Shown one piece after another: positions 53,518-62,479 of a stretch of 64,000 nt of DNA. Below the pieces are notes generated by a model. It saw only the letters and a program-made list of their open reading frames with translations. It was not told where the DNA came from and ran no database searches. Source of the DNA: Novosphingobium ovatum (lineage in GTDB: Bacteria; Pseudomonadota; Alphaproteobacteria; Sphingomonadales; Sphingomonadaceae); the NCBI RefSeq assembly GCF_009909235.1, contig NZ_JAAAPO010000002.1, positions 186,001 to 250,000 of the forward strand, written 5' to 3'. The first letter of the stretch is position 1. Each line of letters begins with the position of its first letter. The position numbers and the translations under genes were made by a program.

Positions 53518-54612
53518 ATGAATACCATCGGCCCGATCGAGATCGTCGGCCTGATCGCCACCACCCGTGGCAGCGAGGCCAGCGTGGGCAATGAACCGCG
53601 CTATGACCCCGGCTTTGTCGCGGAACTGGCCCGCGCCTATGAGGCGGCAGGCTATGACCGGGTGCTGGTGGGACAGAACGCGCGCTCGTCCGACAGTCTG
53701 GTCAACGCCACATGGGTGGCCGCCGCGACGCAGCGGTTGAAACTGATGGTGGCGCACCGCCCCGGCTTCATCGCGCCGACGATGGCGGGCCGCGCGCTGG
53801 CCACGCTGGACCAATTGTCCGGCGGGCGGGCGGGGGTGCATATCATTACCGCCTTTTCCGATCTGGAAACGCGCAACGATGGCGACTGGCTGACCAAGGA
53901 TCAGCGCTATGAGCGCAGCCAGGAATATATCCGCATCCTGCGCCGGATGTGGGCGGCCGATGCGCCATTTGACCACACCGGTCCCTATTACCGCATCGAA
54001 CAGGCCTTTACCGAGGTGCAGCCCGTCCGGCGCGATATCCCGGTGTTCTGGGCGGGCACGTCACCACTGGCGCTGAAATATGGCGCGGAACTGGCCGATG
54101 TCTATGCGCTGGGGCCGGGCAGCGTGGCGCAGACCGCCGCGCAGGTCGCAACGATCGAGGCCGAGGCGCGCAGGCATGACCGCCGCCCGCGTTTCTCGAT
54201 GTCGATGCGTCTGGTGGTGGGCGATACCGATGCCGCCGCATGGGACCGCGCCACCGACCTGTTGCGCGGCGTCGAGGCGCGGCAGGCCGCGCAAGGCCTG
54301 CTGGGCCGCGAGCTTGGCGCGGCCGCGCTGGACGTGGCGCAAAAGGCCGCGCAGGCCGATGCGGCGGGCGATGATCCCTGCCTGTGGACGGGCCTGACTG
54401 CGGCGACACAGGGCCGCATTCAGGTGATGTGTCTGGTCGGCAGCCCCGACACGCTGGCCGCCGCGCTGTTGCGTTACTATCACGCGGGGATCGACAATTT
54501 CCTGATCACCGGATTTGACTGGTTGCCCGACACCGCGCGCATCGGCACCGAGGTGGGGGCTCGCCTGCGCGCGCTGACCGCCGCCGCGCCGCGCCCTGGC
54601 ACCATCGCCTGA
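53518..54612 (+). CDS. LLM-class flavin-dependent monooxygenase (SsuD-like)
   Basis: Bacterial-luciferase-like FMNH2-dependent monooxygenase of 364 residues. Motifs include AYEAAGYDRVLVGQN, LKLMVAHRPGF, TLDQLSGGRAGVHIIT and PVFWAGTSP, as in alkanesulfonate monooxygenases and related C-C or C-S cleaving oxygenases. It needs a separate flavin reductase, which is not seen nearby. It is 26 bases after the MFS gene and 23 bases before the DUF1838 gene. Sulfonate use is not supported by any neighbouring ssu gene, so the substrate may be a cyclic ketone or aromatic compound. Confidence 0.9.
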   Translation: MNTIGPIEIVGLIATTRGSEASVGNEPRYDPGFVAELARAYEAAGYDRVLVGQNARSSDSLVNATWVAAATQRLKLMVAHRPGFIAPTMAGRALATLDQLSGGRAGVHIITAFSDLETRNDGDWLTKDQRYERSQEYIRILRRMWAADAPFDHTGPYYRIEQAFTEVQPVRRDIPVFWAGTSPLALKYGAELADVYALGPGSVAQTAAQVATIEAEARRHDRRPRFSMSMRLVVGDTDAAAWDRATDLLRGVEARQAAQGLLGRELGAAALDVAQKAAQADAAGDDPCLWTGLTAATQGRIQVMCLVGSPDTLAAALLRYYHAGIDNFLITGFDWLPDTARIGTEVGARLRALTAAAPRPGTIA

Positions 54613-54635
54613 CCGCCAACCAAAGGATGATCGTG

Positions 54636-55496
54636 ATGCAATTACCCCGTCGTTCGCTGATGGGCCTGATGGCAGCGGCCGGGGCAGGGGCGGCCTTGCC
54701 CCGCGCCCTGTCGGCCGCGCCCGCGCCGCTGGATCTGACCAGCCCTGCTGGCCGCTTGCGCCATTTCCAGATGGTACGTGGATCACTGGATGACCGGCTG
54801 ATCTCCAGCTGGTGCGCGGCGCGCTATTACGCTGTGATCGAGGGCGCGCTGACGCCAATCTTCAACGTCCATTCGGCCGTTTTTGCCCGCCACCGCCCAA
54901 TTACCAGCGGGGCTTATGCGGGCGGGTTTGAAATGGTCAGCGGCGAGATCGCCTGGTTCACCGATATCGAAACCGGTAAGGCGCTGGAAACATGGGCCAA
55001 CCCCTTCAACGGCAAGGTGATCAAGGTGCCAATGGGTGGCCTGCCGCCCAGCCGCGCCTTCTTTGGCCCGGATCTGGAATTGCATATCGCCCGCGCCATC
55101 CCCGGCATGACCCTGAACCACGAGATCATGCCCTTTGTCGTGCGCGGCAATGACGTCTGGATTACCGAGCGCAGCCGCACCGCGATGCAGGCCCCCGGCG
55201 CGCCCAAGCCGTTCCGCTATTCGGAAAGCAACACCTTCCGCACCAGCCTGTCGGCACTGGGGGCCAAGGGGGCGCGGCATGTGACATCGGACGTCAATTT
55301 CACCAATGTGTGCAGTTGGCGCCCTTGGCTGGAGATGGGCGACCATCCCGGCCACATGATGGCCATCGGCTATGGCCAGCAGGGTGCCAGCTTTGCCAGC
55401 ATTCCAGAGCCTTGGCATGCCGCAACCAAGCAATACCGTCCCGAAGTCCACCGCGATCCGGCCGCCCTGTTGGCGCCGGTGTGGAACGCGGCCTGA
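54636..55496 (+). CDS. DUF1838 family protein, exported (paralogue 2)
   Basis: About 286 residues with a Tat-like leader (PRRSLMGLMAAAGAGAALPR). It shares the family core with the other two copies: VCSWRPWLEMGDHPGHMM and ASFASIPEP, ending in a segment with HRDP. I start at ATG 54636 because AAAGGA lies at a proper distance; the ATG at 54627 abuts the Shine-Dalgarno. It closes the MFS-LLM operon and is convergent with an MFS gene only 19 bases away. Function unknown. Confidence 0.82.
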   Translation: MQLPRRSLMGLMAAAGAGAALPRALSAAPAPLDLTSPAGRLRHFQMVRGSLDDRLISSWCAARYYAVIEGALTPIFNVHSAVFARHRPITSGAYAGGFEMVSGEIAWFTDIETGKALETWANPFNGKVIKVPMGGLPPSRAFFGPDLELHIARAIPGMTLNHEIMPFVVRGNDVWITERSRTAMQAPGAPKPFRYSESNTFRTSLSALGAKGARHVTSDVNFTNVCSWRPWLEMGDHPGHMMAIGYGQQGASFASIPEPWHAATKQYRPEVHRDPAALLAPVWNAA

Positions 55497-55515
55497 TGCG
55501 CGTGCGCCAGCGGGG

Positions 55516-56898
55516 TTATGCCCCGCTGGCCGCCTTGAGCAACAGGGCCGGTTCGCTTTCGCGCGTCAGGGCGCGGGCCATCGCCACCGCCCCCATCGCA
55601 TAGCTGATCGCGCCCAGCACCAGCGCGGGCACCGCCACCAGCGCGATCGACAGCCCCACCCGCGCCGGATCACCCAGCACATTGTCGGTAATCGCGCCGA
55701 CCATCAGCGGGCCCAGCGACGCCCCGATCAGCGTGTTGAACACCAGCGTCAGCGCCACCGCCGTACCGCGCATCCGGGGCGGGACGATGGCCTGCAATGT
55801 GGCCAGCATCACCGTGCCCAGCACCGCGTAAATGGCATTGCCAGAGGCCACCAGCACCGCCGCCACGCGCGGATCGCCCACCGCCACGGCCAGCGCCGAG
55901 GGCAGCGCCAACAGCGGCACCACCCGCAGGATGGCATGGCGCGAGAGCACCCGGCCGCTGCGCGCGGCGCGATCCACCAGCCATCCGCCGATCAGCGGGC
56001 CAGCGGCGGAAAACGCCATGGAGGTGGGCGCCAGCCACGCGGCGACAAAGCCGGGCGTTTGATGGAATCCGCGCATCAGCATCGCCGGTTGCCAACTGGC
56101 CGCGCCATAGGCCGCGACAAACACCAGCGCAAAGCCCAGATAGAGCGGCAGCATCACGCTCCGGTTTTGCCAGAACCACGCGCCGCATTCGGCCAATGTG
56201 GGTTGAGCCACGGTGACGCCCGATTGCCGCCGCGCCGGTTCGCGCGCCATGGCAAATCCGGCGACCACCACCAGCCCCAGCACACCCGCCAGCACAAAGG
56301 CCGTGCGCCACGGGGCCAGTCCCGCCAGCACCGGCCATCCGGCAAAATCGCCCGCCGCCGACATCGCCAGCACGCGCCCGGTGAACCAGATGGCAATGCC
56401 CGCCGCCAGTGACTGGCCCATCATGAACAGGCTGATCGGGCGGCCTCGGCGGTCGGGGGCGAACAGGTCGGCGATCAGCGAGATCGCGCATGGCCCCAGC
56501 GCCGCCTCGCCCAGCCCGACCAGCAGCCTTGCGGCAAAGATCTGGCCGAAGCTGTGGGCAAGGCCGCTGGCGATGGTGGCGATGCTCCATAGGCCGATGC
56601 CCGCCATCAACAGGCGGCGGCGTTGTACCCGGTCGGCCAACAGGCCCATCGGAACACCCATGCAGGCATAGAACAGCCCAAAGGCCAGCCCCTGCAACAG
56701 GCCTATGCGGGCATCGGATATGCCCAGATCGGCCCGCACCGGATCGACCACCATGTTCAGGATGGCGCGGTCCACCACCGAGAACACGCCTGCCAGGAAC
56801 AGCAGGCCCACCATGCCCCAGGCCGCCGCAGGGGCAGGCCAGGGCGTGGTGTCAGTAGCGGCGGTGGGCGCGTCAGGCGCGGATGCGGGGGCGTGCAT
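55516..56898 (-). CDS. MFS transporter (spinster-like)
   Basis: Twelve-helix transporter of 460 residues with a Pro/Ala-rich cytoplasmic N-terminus. It shows FSVVDRAILNMVVDPVRADL in helix 1, the A motif GLLADRVQRRRLL and GLGEAALGPCAISLIADLF, which fit the spinster-like MFS group common in sphingomonad catabolic loci. AAGG precedes the ATG. It is the last gene of a minus-strand operon with a kinase-like gene and an alpha/beta hydrolase. Confidence 0.88.
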   Translation of the reverse strand: MHAPASAPDAPTAATDTTPWPAPAAAWGMVGLLFLAGVFSVVDRAILNMVVDPVRADLGISDARIGLLQGLAFGLFYACMGVPMGLLADRVQRRRLLMAGIGLWSIATIASGLAHSFGQIFAARLLVGLGEAALGPCAISLIADLFAPDRRGRPISLFMMGQSLAAGIAIWFTGRVLAMSAAGDFAGWPVLAGLAPWRTAFVLAGVLGLVVVAGFAMAREPARRQSGVTVAQPTLAECGAWFWQNRSVMLPLYLGFALVFVAAYGAASWQPAMLMRGFHQTPGFVAAWLAPTSMAFSAAGPLIGGWLVDRAARSGRVLSRHAILRVVPLLALPSALAVAVGDPRVAAVLVASGNAIYAVLGTVMLATLQAIVPPRMRGTAVALTLVFNTLIGASLGPLMVGAITDNVLGDPARVGLSIALVAVPALVLGAISYAMGAVAMARALTRESEPALLLKAASGA

Positions 56899-56908
56899 GG
56901 AACTGACC

Positions 56909-57922
56909 TTACAGCAAGCCGCAGCCGCGCGCGCGGGTTTTCACATAATCGCCCAGCCAGTCCAGATTGCGGAAGCGCAGCGTGCCACGCCCCACCGCCT
57001 TGCTGGATTCGGCCATGCCGGCGACCAGCCGCAGCGCCTTGGCCATCAGGAACAGCTCCTTGTTGGCGATTTCCTCGGGCGTGAAGGGGCGGACGGTCTG
57101 ATAGCCTTCCTCGAACGCCACGCCATAGGCATCCGAGAAGCCATAGAACAGGTTGCCCCAGACGTAGTTCTGCACGTCCTGCATCAGGAAATCCTCACCC
57201 GCCGCGTCAAAGTCCAGCAGGGTGATCGTGCCAGCATCGTCCACATGGACATTGCTGGGGTGGAAATCGCGGTGGCACACGCCCAGCGGCACGCCAGCAG
57301 CGGCCAGCTCGTCCAGACGCTTGTCCAGATTGGCGGCGATGATCGGATAGTCGCGCAGATCATCGGGGCGGTCATAGACGAAATCGACCAGCGCGGGCAT
57401 GCAGATGTTGTAATCCTTGGCCGTCTTGGTGGTGAACTGGTGACCTTCACCCGCCCATTCATTGCCCAGCAGGTGCATGCGGGCCAGCGCCGCGCCGATC
57501 TTGTGGGCGCTGTCCTCGCTCAGGCATTCGCCAAACTTCTTGCCCGGCGCCCAGTCATACATGGCGATGGCGCGGGGGCCTTCGGGGGTGGCGGCCTTCC
57601 AATAGAGTGATCCGTCATGCTGGGGCACGGCAACGCTGGCGGGGAACTGGCGGCTCTTCATGAACGCCAGAAAGTTCAACTCATAGGCCACGTCATCGAC
57701 ATCGCGATACGTCTTGCGCCAGACGCGCAGGGCAAAGCGCGTGGTCGCGTCCTTGACCAGATATACGTCATTCATGCCGCGATAGAGCAGCCACGCCTCG
57801 ACCGTGCCGGTGACGGGATAGCGCTTGGCCACCTCGGCGGCGATGAAATCGGGGTGCAGCACCGAATGCGAGATCTGCGCCACCGGCAGGTCAGTCTCAA
57901 GCAAAGAAGTCACATAGTTCAC
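56909..57922 (-). CDS. Phosphotransferase family protein (APH/ThrB2-like kinase)
   Basis: Small-molecule kinase of the aminoglycoside-phosphotransferase fold, about 337 residues. The catalytic loop is CHRDFHPSNVHV (Asp base) and the metal motif LDFDAAGEDF; an ATP-binding N-lobe includes FALRVWRKTY. I start at GTG 57922, since AAAGG lies 7 bases upstream; a TTG at 57949 also reads in frame. The start overlaps the end of the upstream hydrolase gene by 26 bases. Relatives phosphorylate homoserine, choline or sugars; a role in activating an alcohol or sugar intermediate is possible. Confidence 0.85.
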   Translation of the reverse strand: MNYVTSLLETDLPVAQISHSVLHPDFIAAEVAKRYPVTGTVEAWLLYRGMNDVYLVKDATTRFALRVWRKTYRDVDDVAYELNFLAFMKSRQFPASVAVPQHDGSLYWKAATPEGPRAIAMYDWAPGKKFGECLSEDSAHKIGAALARMHLLGNEWAGEGHQFTTKTAKDYNICMPALVDFVYDRPDDLRDYPIIAANLDKRLDELAAAGVPLGVCHRDFHPSNVHVDDAGTITLLDFDAAGEDFLMQDVQNYVWGNLFYGFSDAYGVAFEEGYQTVRPFTPEEIANKELFLMAKALRLVAGMAESSKAVGRGTLRFRNLDWLGDYVKTRARGCGLL

Positions 57923-58760
57923 GGGAAAGCCTTTCGGGAGCGGAATCAAAGATTTCTCGGGTCAGATCGGGCAGATCGCGCCATAGGGTGTCGGCTGGGT
58001 CGCGCCCCGGCGCCGCGCGCAGCAGGGCAAAGGCCTCTCGACTGGGGGGCGTCAGCGGTTCGTCGGGTTGCAGCACCAGCACCGGCTGGGTCAGGGCAGA
58101 CAGGCGGGCGTAATCATACCCCCACACCCCGCGATAGACCCATGTGTAGCGGTCCAGAATGGCGGATTTGTCGGCAAAATGGGCGATGGCGCGGTCCAGC
58201 GGGATGCCGGGGGCGCGCTGCTCCACCACATAGGCCCACAGCTTTTTCAGCAGGCCCAGCAACACCTCGCCCTGCGCATCGGGCGCGGGAAAGGTGAGCG
58301 CATCGTGCAACAGCGCGGCGCGCTTGTCCTGCGGATACATGGGGATGCCGGTCAGCGCGATGCGGCGCACCTGCGCAGGGCGCGCCAGTGCCAGTTCCAC
58401 CGCCAGCAAAGTGCCCGAGTGAAAGCCATAGAGATCCACCGGGCCGTTAATTTCCAGCGCGTCCAGCGCATCGGCAAAGGCCGCGGCATAGCCCGCGATC
58501 CCCGGTGGCGCTGGCGGCGGATCGGACATGCCATGGCCCGGCGTGTCCAGCGCGATCACCCGGCGCGAGAGGCCCAATTGCGCGATCAGCGGTTCAAATT
58601 CAAACCCCGACGAGGGGTTCTGGTGCAGCATCACCACCGGGGGATGGGTGGCGTCATGGTCCCACCCGGCCTCACGGTAATGCATGTGGCCATAGCGGCA
58701 TTGCGTATAGGCTCGCCGGATCGGCGCGCCGTCATGGGCAAGGGGCGGAGATGGCGGCAT
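57897..58760 (-). CDS. Alpha/beta hydrolase with His at the nucleophile position
   Basis: A 287-residue alpha/beta-hydrolase-fold protein, first gene of a three-gene operon. The fold is clear: VVMLHQNPSSG, then IALDTPGHGMSDPP. The nucleophile elbow reads YGFHSGT (112-116), so His114 stands where Ser is expected and a Ser follows one residue later. Canonical hydrolysis is therefore doubtful; it may be a lyase, a cofactor-free oxygenase or dehalogenase-like protein, or use the shifted Ser. Weak ribosome binding site upstream. It is divergent from the MFS-Gfo/Idh operon, with 248 bases between. Confidence 0.82.
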   Translation of the reverse strand: MPPSPPLAHDGAPIRRAYTQCRYGHMHYREAGWDHDATHPPVVMLHQNPSSGFEFEPLIAQLGLSRRVIALDTPGHGMSDPPPAPPGIAGYAAAFADALDALEINGPVDLYGFHSGTLLAVELALARPAQVRRIALTGIPMYPQDKRAALLHDALTFPAPDAQGEVLLGLLKKLWAYVVEQRAPGIPLDRAIAHFADKSAILDRYTWVYRGVWGYDYARLSALTQPVLVLQPDEPLTPPSREAFALLRAAPGRDPADTLWRDLPDLTREIFDSAPERLSRELCDFFA

Positions 58761-59008
58761 CGGCGGGGCGTTTCCGTTGCGAGAGGGGCGGGGGCAGGAA
58801 AATGTGCCACCGGTTGCACTCCTTTCACCGCAAGGCGTGGCCGCGCAACAGGCAAAGCCGTCAGACTGTTCGCAGGTCGGTCAAAAATGCGCGGGGGTGG
58901 GGCGGTGGGACGATGGGTGGCATTCTGCCCGTCAACGGCATTGCCTGTGGGGGTGGCCTTGATCGCTGCGCCCGCACCAAAACCCCGGCAAGCCCTGGAG
59001 AAAGACCC

Positions 59009-60427
59009 GTGACCAGCGCGCCCGCGCCTGTTGCCGCCATACCCGAAACCGGGGCGGCGGCACCCATGATTCCCGCCGCCCCGCGCCGCCATGGCCTGCG
59101 TTGGCAAACCAAAGCCGGTTTCGGCATCGCCCAGATCGCCGGACAGTTGTTCAGAGACGCTCCAAGCCTGCTCTTATTGTTTTACCTGACAACAATTTTG
59201 GGTCTGCGGCCCGACATCGCCGGGCTGGCGATCTTTGTGCCAAAGGTGTTCTTTGGCGCGGCGTTCGATATGGGCGTGGGCATGCTGTCCGATCGTCTGG
59301 CGGGGCGCTTTGCCCGGCGGGGGTGGTTGCTGATCGGCGGGATTGCGGCGCCCTTTGCGATGCTGGCCTCCTTTGCCATTCCCCAGATGGAGACGGGCGC
59401 GATGGTCGTCTGGGTGTTCGCGTCCTTCAGCATCTACATGGCGGTATTCTCCACCTTTTCAGTGCCTTATCTAGCCCAATTCGCCAGCATGACCGAAGAC
59501 CCCGCCGAACGGACGGAACTGATGGGCTGGCGCCACGGCTTTACCGGGGTGGGGGTGCTGCTTGGCTCGGCCGGGGTGCCGGTGTTGATCCATGCGCTGG
59601 GCGGCGGGCGTTTTGCCTATGTCACGGCGGCGGCGGTGCTGGGGGCGATCTGTTCGGCCACGCTGGTGGTGGGGTGGTGGCACGCCCGCGCCATCCCCGA
59701 ACCGCGCACCATCGCCCGCCCACTGGCGCTGGCAGATCTGCCCAAAGTATTGAAAGATCGTCGCTATATGGCTCTGTGCGCCAGCGCGGTGGTGATGACG
59801 ATCGCGGCGGGCATCTCCTATGCCAGCTTTGCCTTCTTCGTAACCTACGCGATGAAACGCGCCGATGCCTTTGTTCAGATTGGCATTTTGTCCACCATCA
59901 TGGCCGCCGTGGTGATGGCCGGATCGCCGTTCTGGGTGGGCGTGGCCAATCGTTTGGGCAAGAAGAACACCTATCTGCTCGCCGCCATCGGCCATGGCGC
60001 GGTGATGATGTTGTGGAGCTTTGCCGTCGATCTGCCGATGTGGGGGGCCTATGTCCTGGCCGCCGGGCTGGGGCTGTGTAACACCGGCTGGGGGGTGATG
60101 GTGCTCTCGATGCTGTCGGACGCCATCGCCAACGCCCGCGACACCATGGGCGAGGACCGCGCGGGCACCTATTCGGCCATCTGGTCGATCATCGAAAAGG
60201 CCGGAATCGCCTTTGGCGGGACGCTGGTGGTGGGCAATATTCTGGCCTGGTCAGGCTTTGACGCGGCGGCGGCCAAGGCGGGCGTGCCCCAGTCGCAGGC
60301 CGCGATCAACGGCATCATCTTTGCCTATACCGTGCTGCCCGGCGTTGCCAAATGGTGCGCGGCGGCATTGGTGTGGTTTTGCATTCCGGCTGACAAGCCA
60401 CGGATTTCACAGGAGATTGAAGCATGA
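59009..60427 (+). CDS. MFS transporter, GPH type
   Basis: A 472-residue sodium/sugar symporter-like transporter. The start is a GTG with GGAGAAAG 6 bases upstream. GPH hallmarks are IAQIAGQLFRDAPSLLLLFY, FDMGVGMLSDRLAGRF and ERTELMGWRHGFTGVG. Its stop overlaps the next gene (ATGA). Together with a sugar-type dehydrogenase downstream it suggests uptake of a sugar or glycoside. Confidence 0.88.
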   Translation: MTSAPAPVAAIPETGAAAPMIPAAPRRHGLRWQTKAGFGIAQIAGQLFRDAPSLLLLFYLTTILGLRPDIAGLAIFVPKVFFGAAFDMGVGMLSDRLAGRFARRGWLLIGGIAAPFAMLASFAIPQMETGAMVVWVFASFSIYMAVFSTFSVPYLAQFASMTEDPAERTELMGWRHGFTGVGVLLGSAGVPVLIHALGGGRFAYVTAAAVLGAICSATLVVGWWHARAIPEPRTIARPLALADLPKVLKDRRYMALCASAVVMTIAAGISYASFAFFVTYAMKRADAFVQIGILSTIMAAVVMAGSPFWVGVANRLGKKNTYLLAAIGHGAVMMLWSFAVDLPMWGAYVLAAGLGLCNTGWGVMVLSMLSDAIANARDTMGEDRAGTYSAIWSIIEKAGIAFGGTLVVGNILAWSGFDAAAAKAGVPQSQAAINGIIFAYTVLPGVAKWCAAALVWFCIPADKPRISQEIEA

Positions 60428-61527
60428 GCGAGCAGCCTGTCGGGCTGTGTCTGGTTGGGTGCGGGCGGATTTCGCGCGCGCATCTGGCCGCGGTGCAGGC
60501 TTTGGCCGGGACGGTCCGGCTGGTGGCGACGGTCGATCGCACGTTACCGGCTGCGCAGGCCGCTGCTGCGCCGTTTGGGGCGCAGGCGTTTGACGATCTG
60601 GCCACGGCGCTGGCCCTGCCAGAGGTCGAGGCGGTGCTGATCGCCAGCCCTAATGGCCTGCACGCGCAGCAGGGGTTGGCCGCGATCGCGGCGGGCAAAC
60701 ACGCCCTGATCGAAAAACCATTGGCCGAAAGCGGCGCGGTCGCGCGGCAAATGGCGCAGGCGGCGGACGCGGCGGGCGTGGTGCTGGCCGTGGGGCATAC
60801 TTTCCGTCAAGGTCCGGCCTTCCATTACCTGACCGACCATTGGGCCGATTTCGGCACGCTGCGCGCGGTCGAGGTCAGCAGCTGCGTCCGCTGGGAAGGC
60901 CCGCAGGCGCCGTGGTGGGCGACAAAGCCGCGCGAGGAAGGCCTGATCCTCTCGCTGTTCGCGCCCCATTCGCTGGATTTTGTCCAGCTGTGCATGGGGG
61001 CGGACGACCCCATCCGCGTTCATGTCGAGGCCGCCCGCTGGCAATCGGGCTGGCAGGGCGAGGACGAGGCGATGATCATCATGGCCTATCCGGGGCGGCG
61101 TCTGGCCAGCATCCACATCAGCTACAACCAGCCCAGCATCATCGACCGCAAGGTGCTGCATTTCTCGAACGGCGTGGTCGAGATCGAGGATGGCGAGTTC
61201 CTGCGCTTCAACCGCGAATTGCTGGTGCAGCCCGAACCCGGCGTGGTGCGCGATGGCCGGGTGATGGGCGGGCGCAGCCTGGGGCATTATTTCACCAACC
61301 AGCTGGCCGAATTCGCCGCTGCCGTGCGGGGGCGTCCGCACCGCTGTGTGACGGGGCATGACGCGGCGCGCACCATCGACCTGATGGACCGGCTGATCGC
61401 TAGCGCGCGCGCCAATTCGGCCGCCGATCTGATCGATCCGGCCCCGCCGGTGGACCCCAATGCGGCCGCCGCCCCGGTGGTTGATCCCAACGCCTTTGGC
61501 CCCGGACCTGTGGAGGAGAAAGCCTGA
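60424..61527 (+). CDS. Gfo/Idh/MocA family oxidoreductase
   Basis: NAD(P)-dependent sugar or cyclitol dehydrogenase of 367 residues. The Rossmann motif is LVGCGRISRAHLAAV and the catalytic signature is LIEKPLAES (EKP). The C-terminal domain carries the substrate site; His in FAPHSLDF is the probable acid/base. The last 30 residues form a Pro/Asp-rich tail not typical of the family. DgpA, which oxidises C3 of C-glycosides before deglycosylation, belongs to this family, so this gene is one candidate for the missing oxidase of the operon at 17-23 kb. Inositol or sugar-acid oxidation is equally possible. Confidence 0.9.
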   Translation: MSEQPVGLCLVGCGRISRAHLAAVQALAGTVRLVATVDRTLPAAQAAAAPFGAQAFDDLATALALPEVEAVLIASPNGLHAQQGLAAIAAGKHALIEKPLAESGAVARQMAQAADAAGVVLAVGHTFRQGPAFHYLTDHWADFGTLRAVEVSSCVRWEGPQAPWWATKPREEGLILSLFAPHSLDFVQLCMGADDPIRVHVEAARWQSGWQGEDEAMIIMAYPGRRLASIHISYNQPSIIDRKVLHFSNGVVEIEDGEFLRFNRELLVQPEPGVVRDGRVMGGRSLGHYFTNQLAEFAAAVRGRPHRCVTGHDAARTIDLMDRLIASARANSAADLIDPAPPVDPNAAAAPVVDPNAFGPGPVEEKA

Positions 61528-62471
61528 TGACCAAGATGTTCAAGCAACTGGCCATGGCCGGTGGTGCCGCGATGGCGGTTCTGGGCGCGTCAGCCGCCAT
61601 GGCCGCCGGAGGCGCACCGGGCAAACTCGTGCCCAAGTCCACCCATGGCCCCGCCATCGGCCCCGACGGCATCCCCATCATCGAGGCCCGCCCCCTGCCG
61701 CCGTTTCCGGCGCTGCGCCCCGGATCGGTGTTTGCCGATGGCGCGGACCTGCCCGAAATGGTGGTGATCCCGGCCGGCAGCTTCATCATGGGATCAACCC
61801 CGGCGCTGAACCGTTCGGCGGGTGTGTGGAAGATGTTCGACGCGATGGAAGGGCCCCAGCGCCGCGTCACCATCGCCAAGCCCTTTGCCGTGGGGCGTTA
61901 TTCGGTGACCTTTGCCCAATGGGATGCCTGTGTGGCCGATGGCGGCTGCAATGGCTATCGGCCGGATGACAATGGCTGGGGCCGCGGCCGCCGCCCGGTG
62001 ATCAATGTCAACTATACCGACGCGATGGCCTATGTCGCGTGGATCAGCAAAAAGACCGGCCAGCGCTATCGCCTGTTGTCCGAGGCCGAGTGGGAATATG
62101 CCGCCCGCGCGGGCACCAATACGGTGTTCTGGTGGGGGGCAAAGGTGTCGCCCGATTATGCCAATTACGGCAATGTCTATGACCGCACGACCGAGGTGGG
62201 GGCATATCCGGCCAACCGTTTCGGCCTGCACGACATGTCTGGCAACACCGCGCAATGGGTGGCCGATTGCCATCACGCCACGCTTAAGGGCGGGCCGACC
62301 GATGGATCGGCATGGGACGCCGATCAGGACTGCAAACTGCGCAATGTGCGTGGCGGCGGGTGGAGCCTGATGGACTGGACGATGCATGTCGCCCAGCGCA
62401 TCGGCGACCCGATTGCGGCGCGCAACAACCATCTGGGTTTCCGCGTGGCGCGCGATCTGGCGGCCAAGTAA
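61527..62471 (+). CDS. Exported SUMF1/formylglycine-generating-enzyme-like protein
   Basis: A 314-residue protein with a signal peptide (about 1-26) and an FGE-sulfatase domain: MVVIPAGSFIMGS, RRVTIAKPFAVGRYSVTFAQ, YRLLSEAEWEYAARAG, FGLHDMSGNTAQWV, NNHLGFRVARDL. The segment that holds the two copper-binding cysteines in true FGE (after RGGGW) has none, and no sulfatase gene is in the window. It is thus probably a PvdO/EgtB-like or other non-FGE member. It is coupled to the Gfo/Idh/MocA gene by a 1-base overlap. Confidence 0.85.
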   Translation: MTKMFKQLAMAGGAAMAVLGASAAMAAGGAPGKLVPKSTHGPAIGPDGIPIIEARPLPPFPALRPGSVFADGADLPEMVVIPAGSFIMGSTPALNRSAGVWKMFDAMEGPQRRVTIAKPFAVGRYSVTFAQWDACVADGGCNGYRPDDNGWGRGRRPVINVNYTDAMAYVAWISKKTGQRYRLLSEAEWEYAARAGTNTVFWWGAKVSPDYANYGNVYDRTTEVGAYPANRFGLHDMSGNTAQWVADCHHATLKGGPTDGSAWDADQDCKLRNVRGGGWSLMDWTMHVAQRIGDPIAARNNHLGFRVARDLAAK

Positions 62472-62479
62472 TCGGTTTG

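Noticed and set aside
53518..54612. Alkanesulfonate utilisation (ssu) operon
   Set aside because: No SsuE reductase, no ABC transporter and no sulfur-assimilation genes nearby; the partners are an MFS transporter and DUF1838.
61527..62471. Genuine formylglycine-generating enzyme activating a sulfatase
   Set aside because: The cysteine pair of the active site is absent and no sulfatase gene is in the window.
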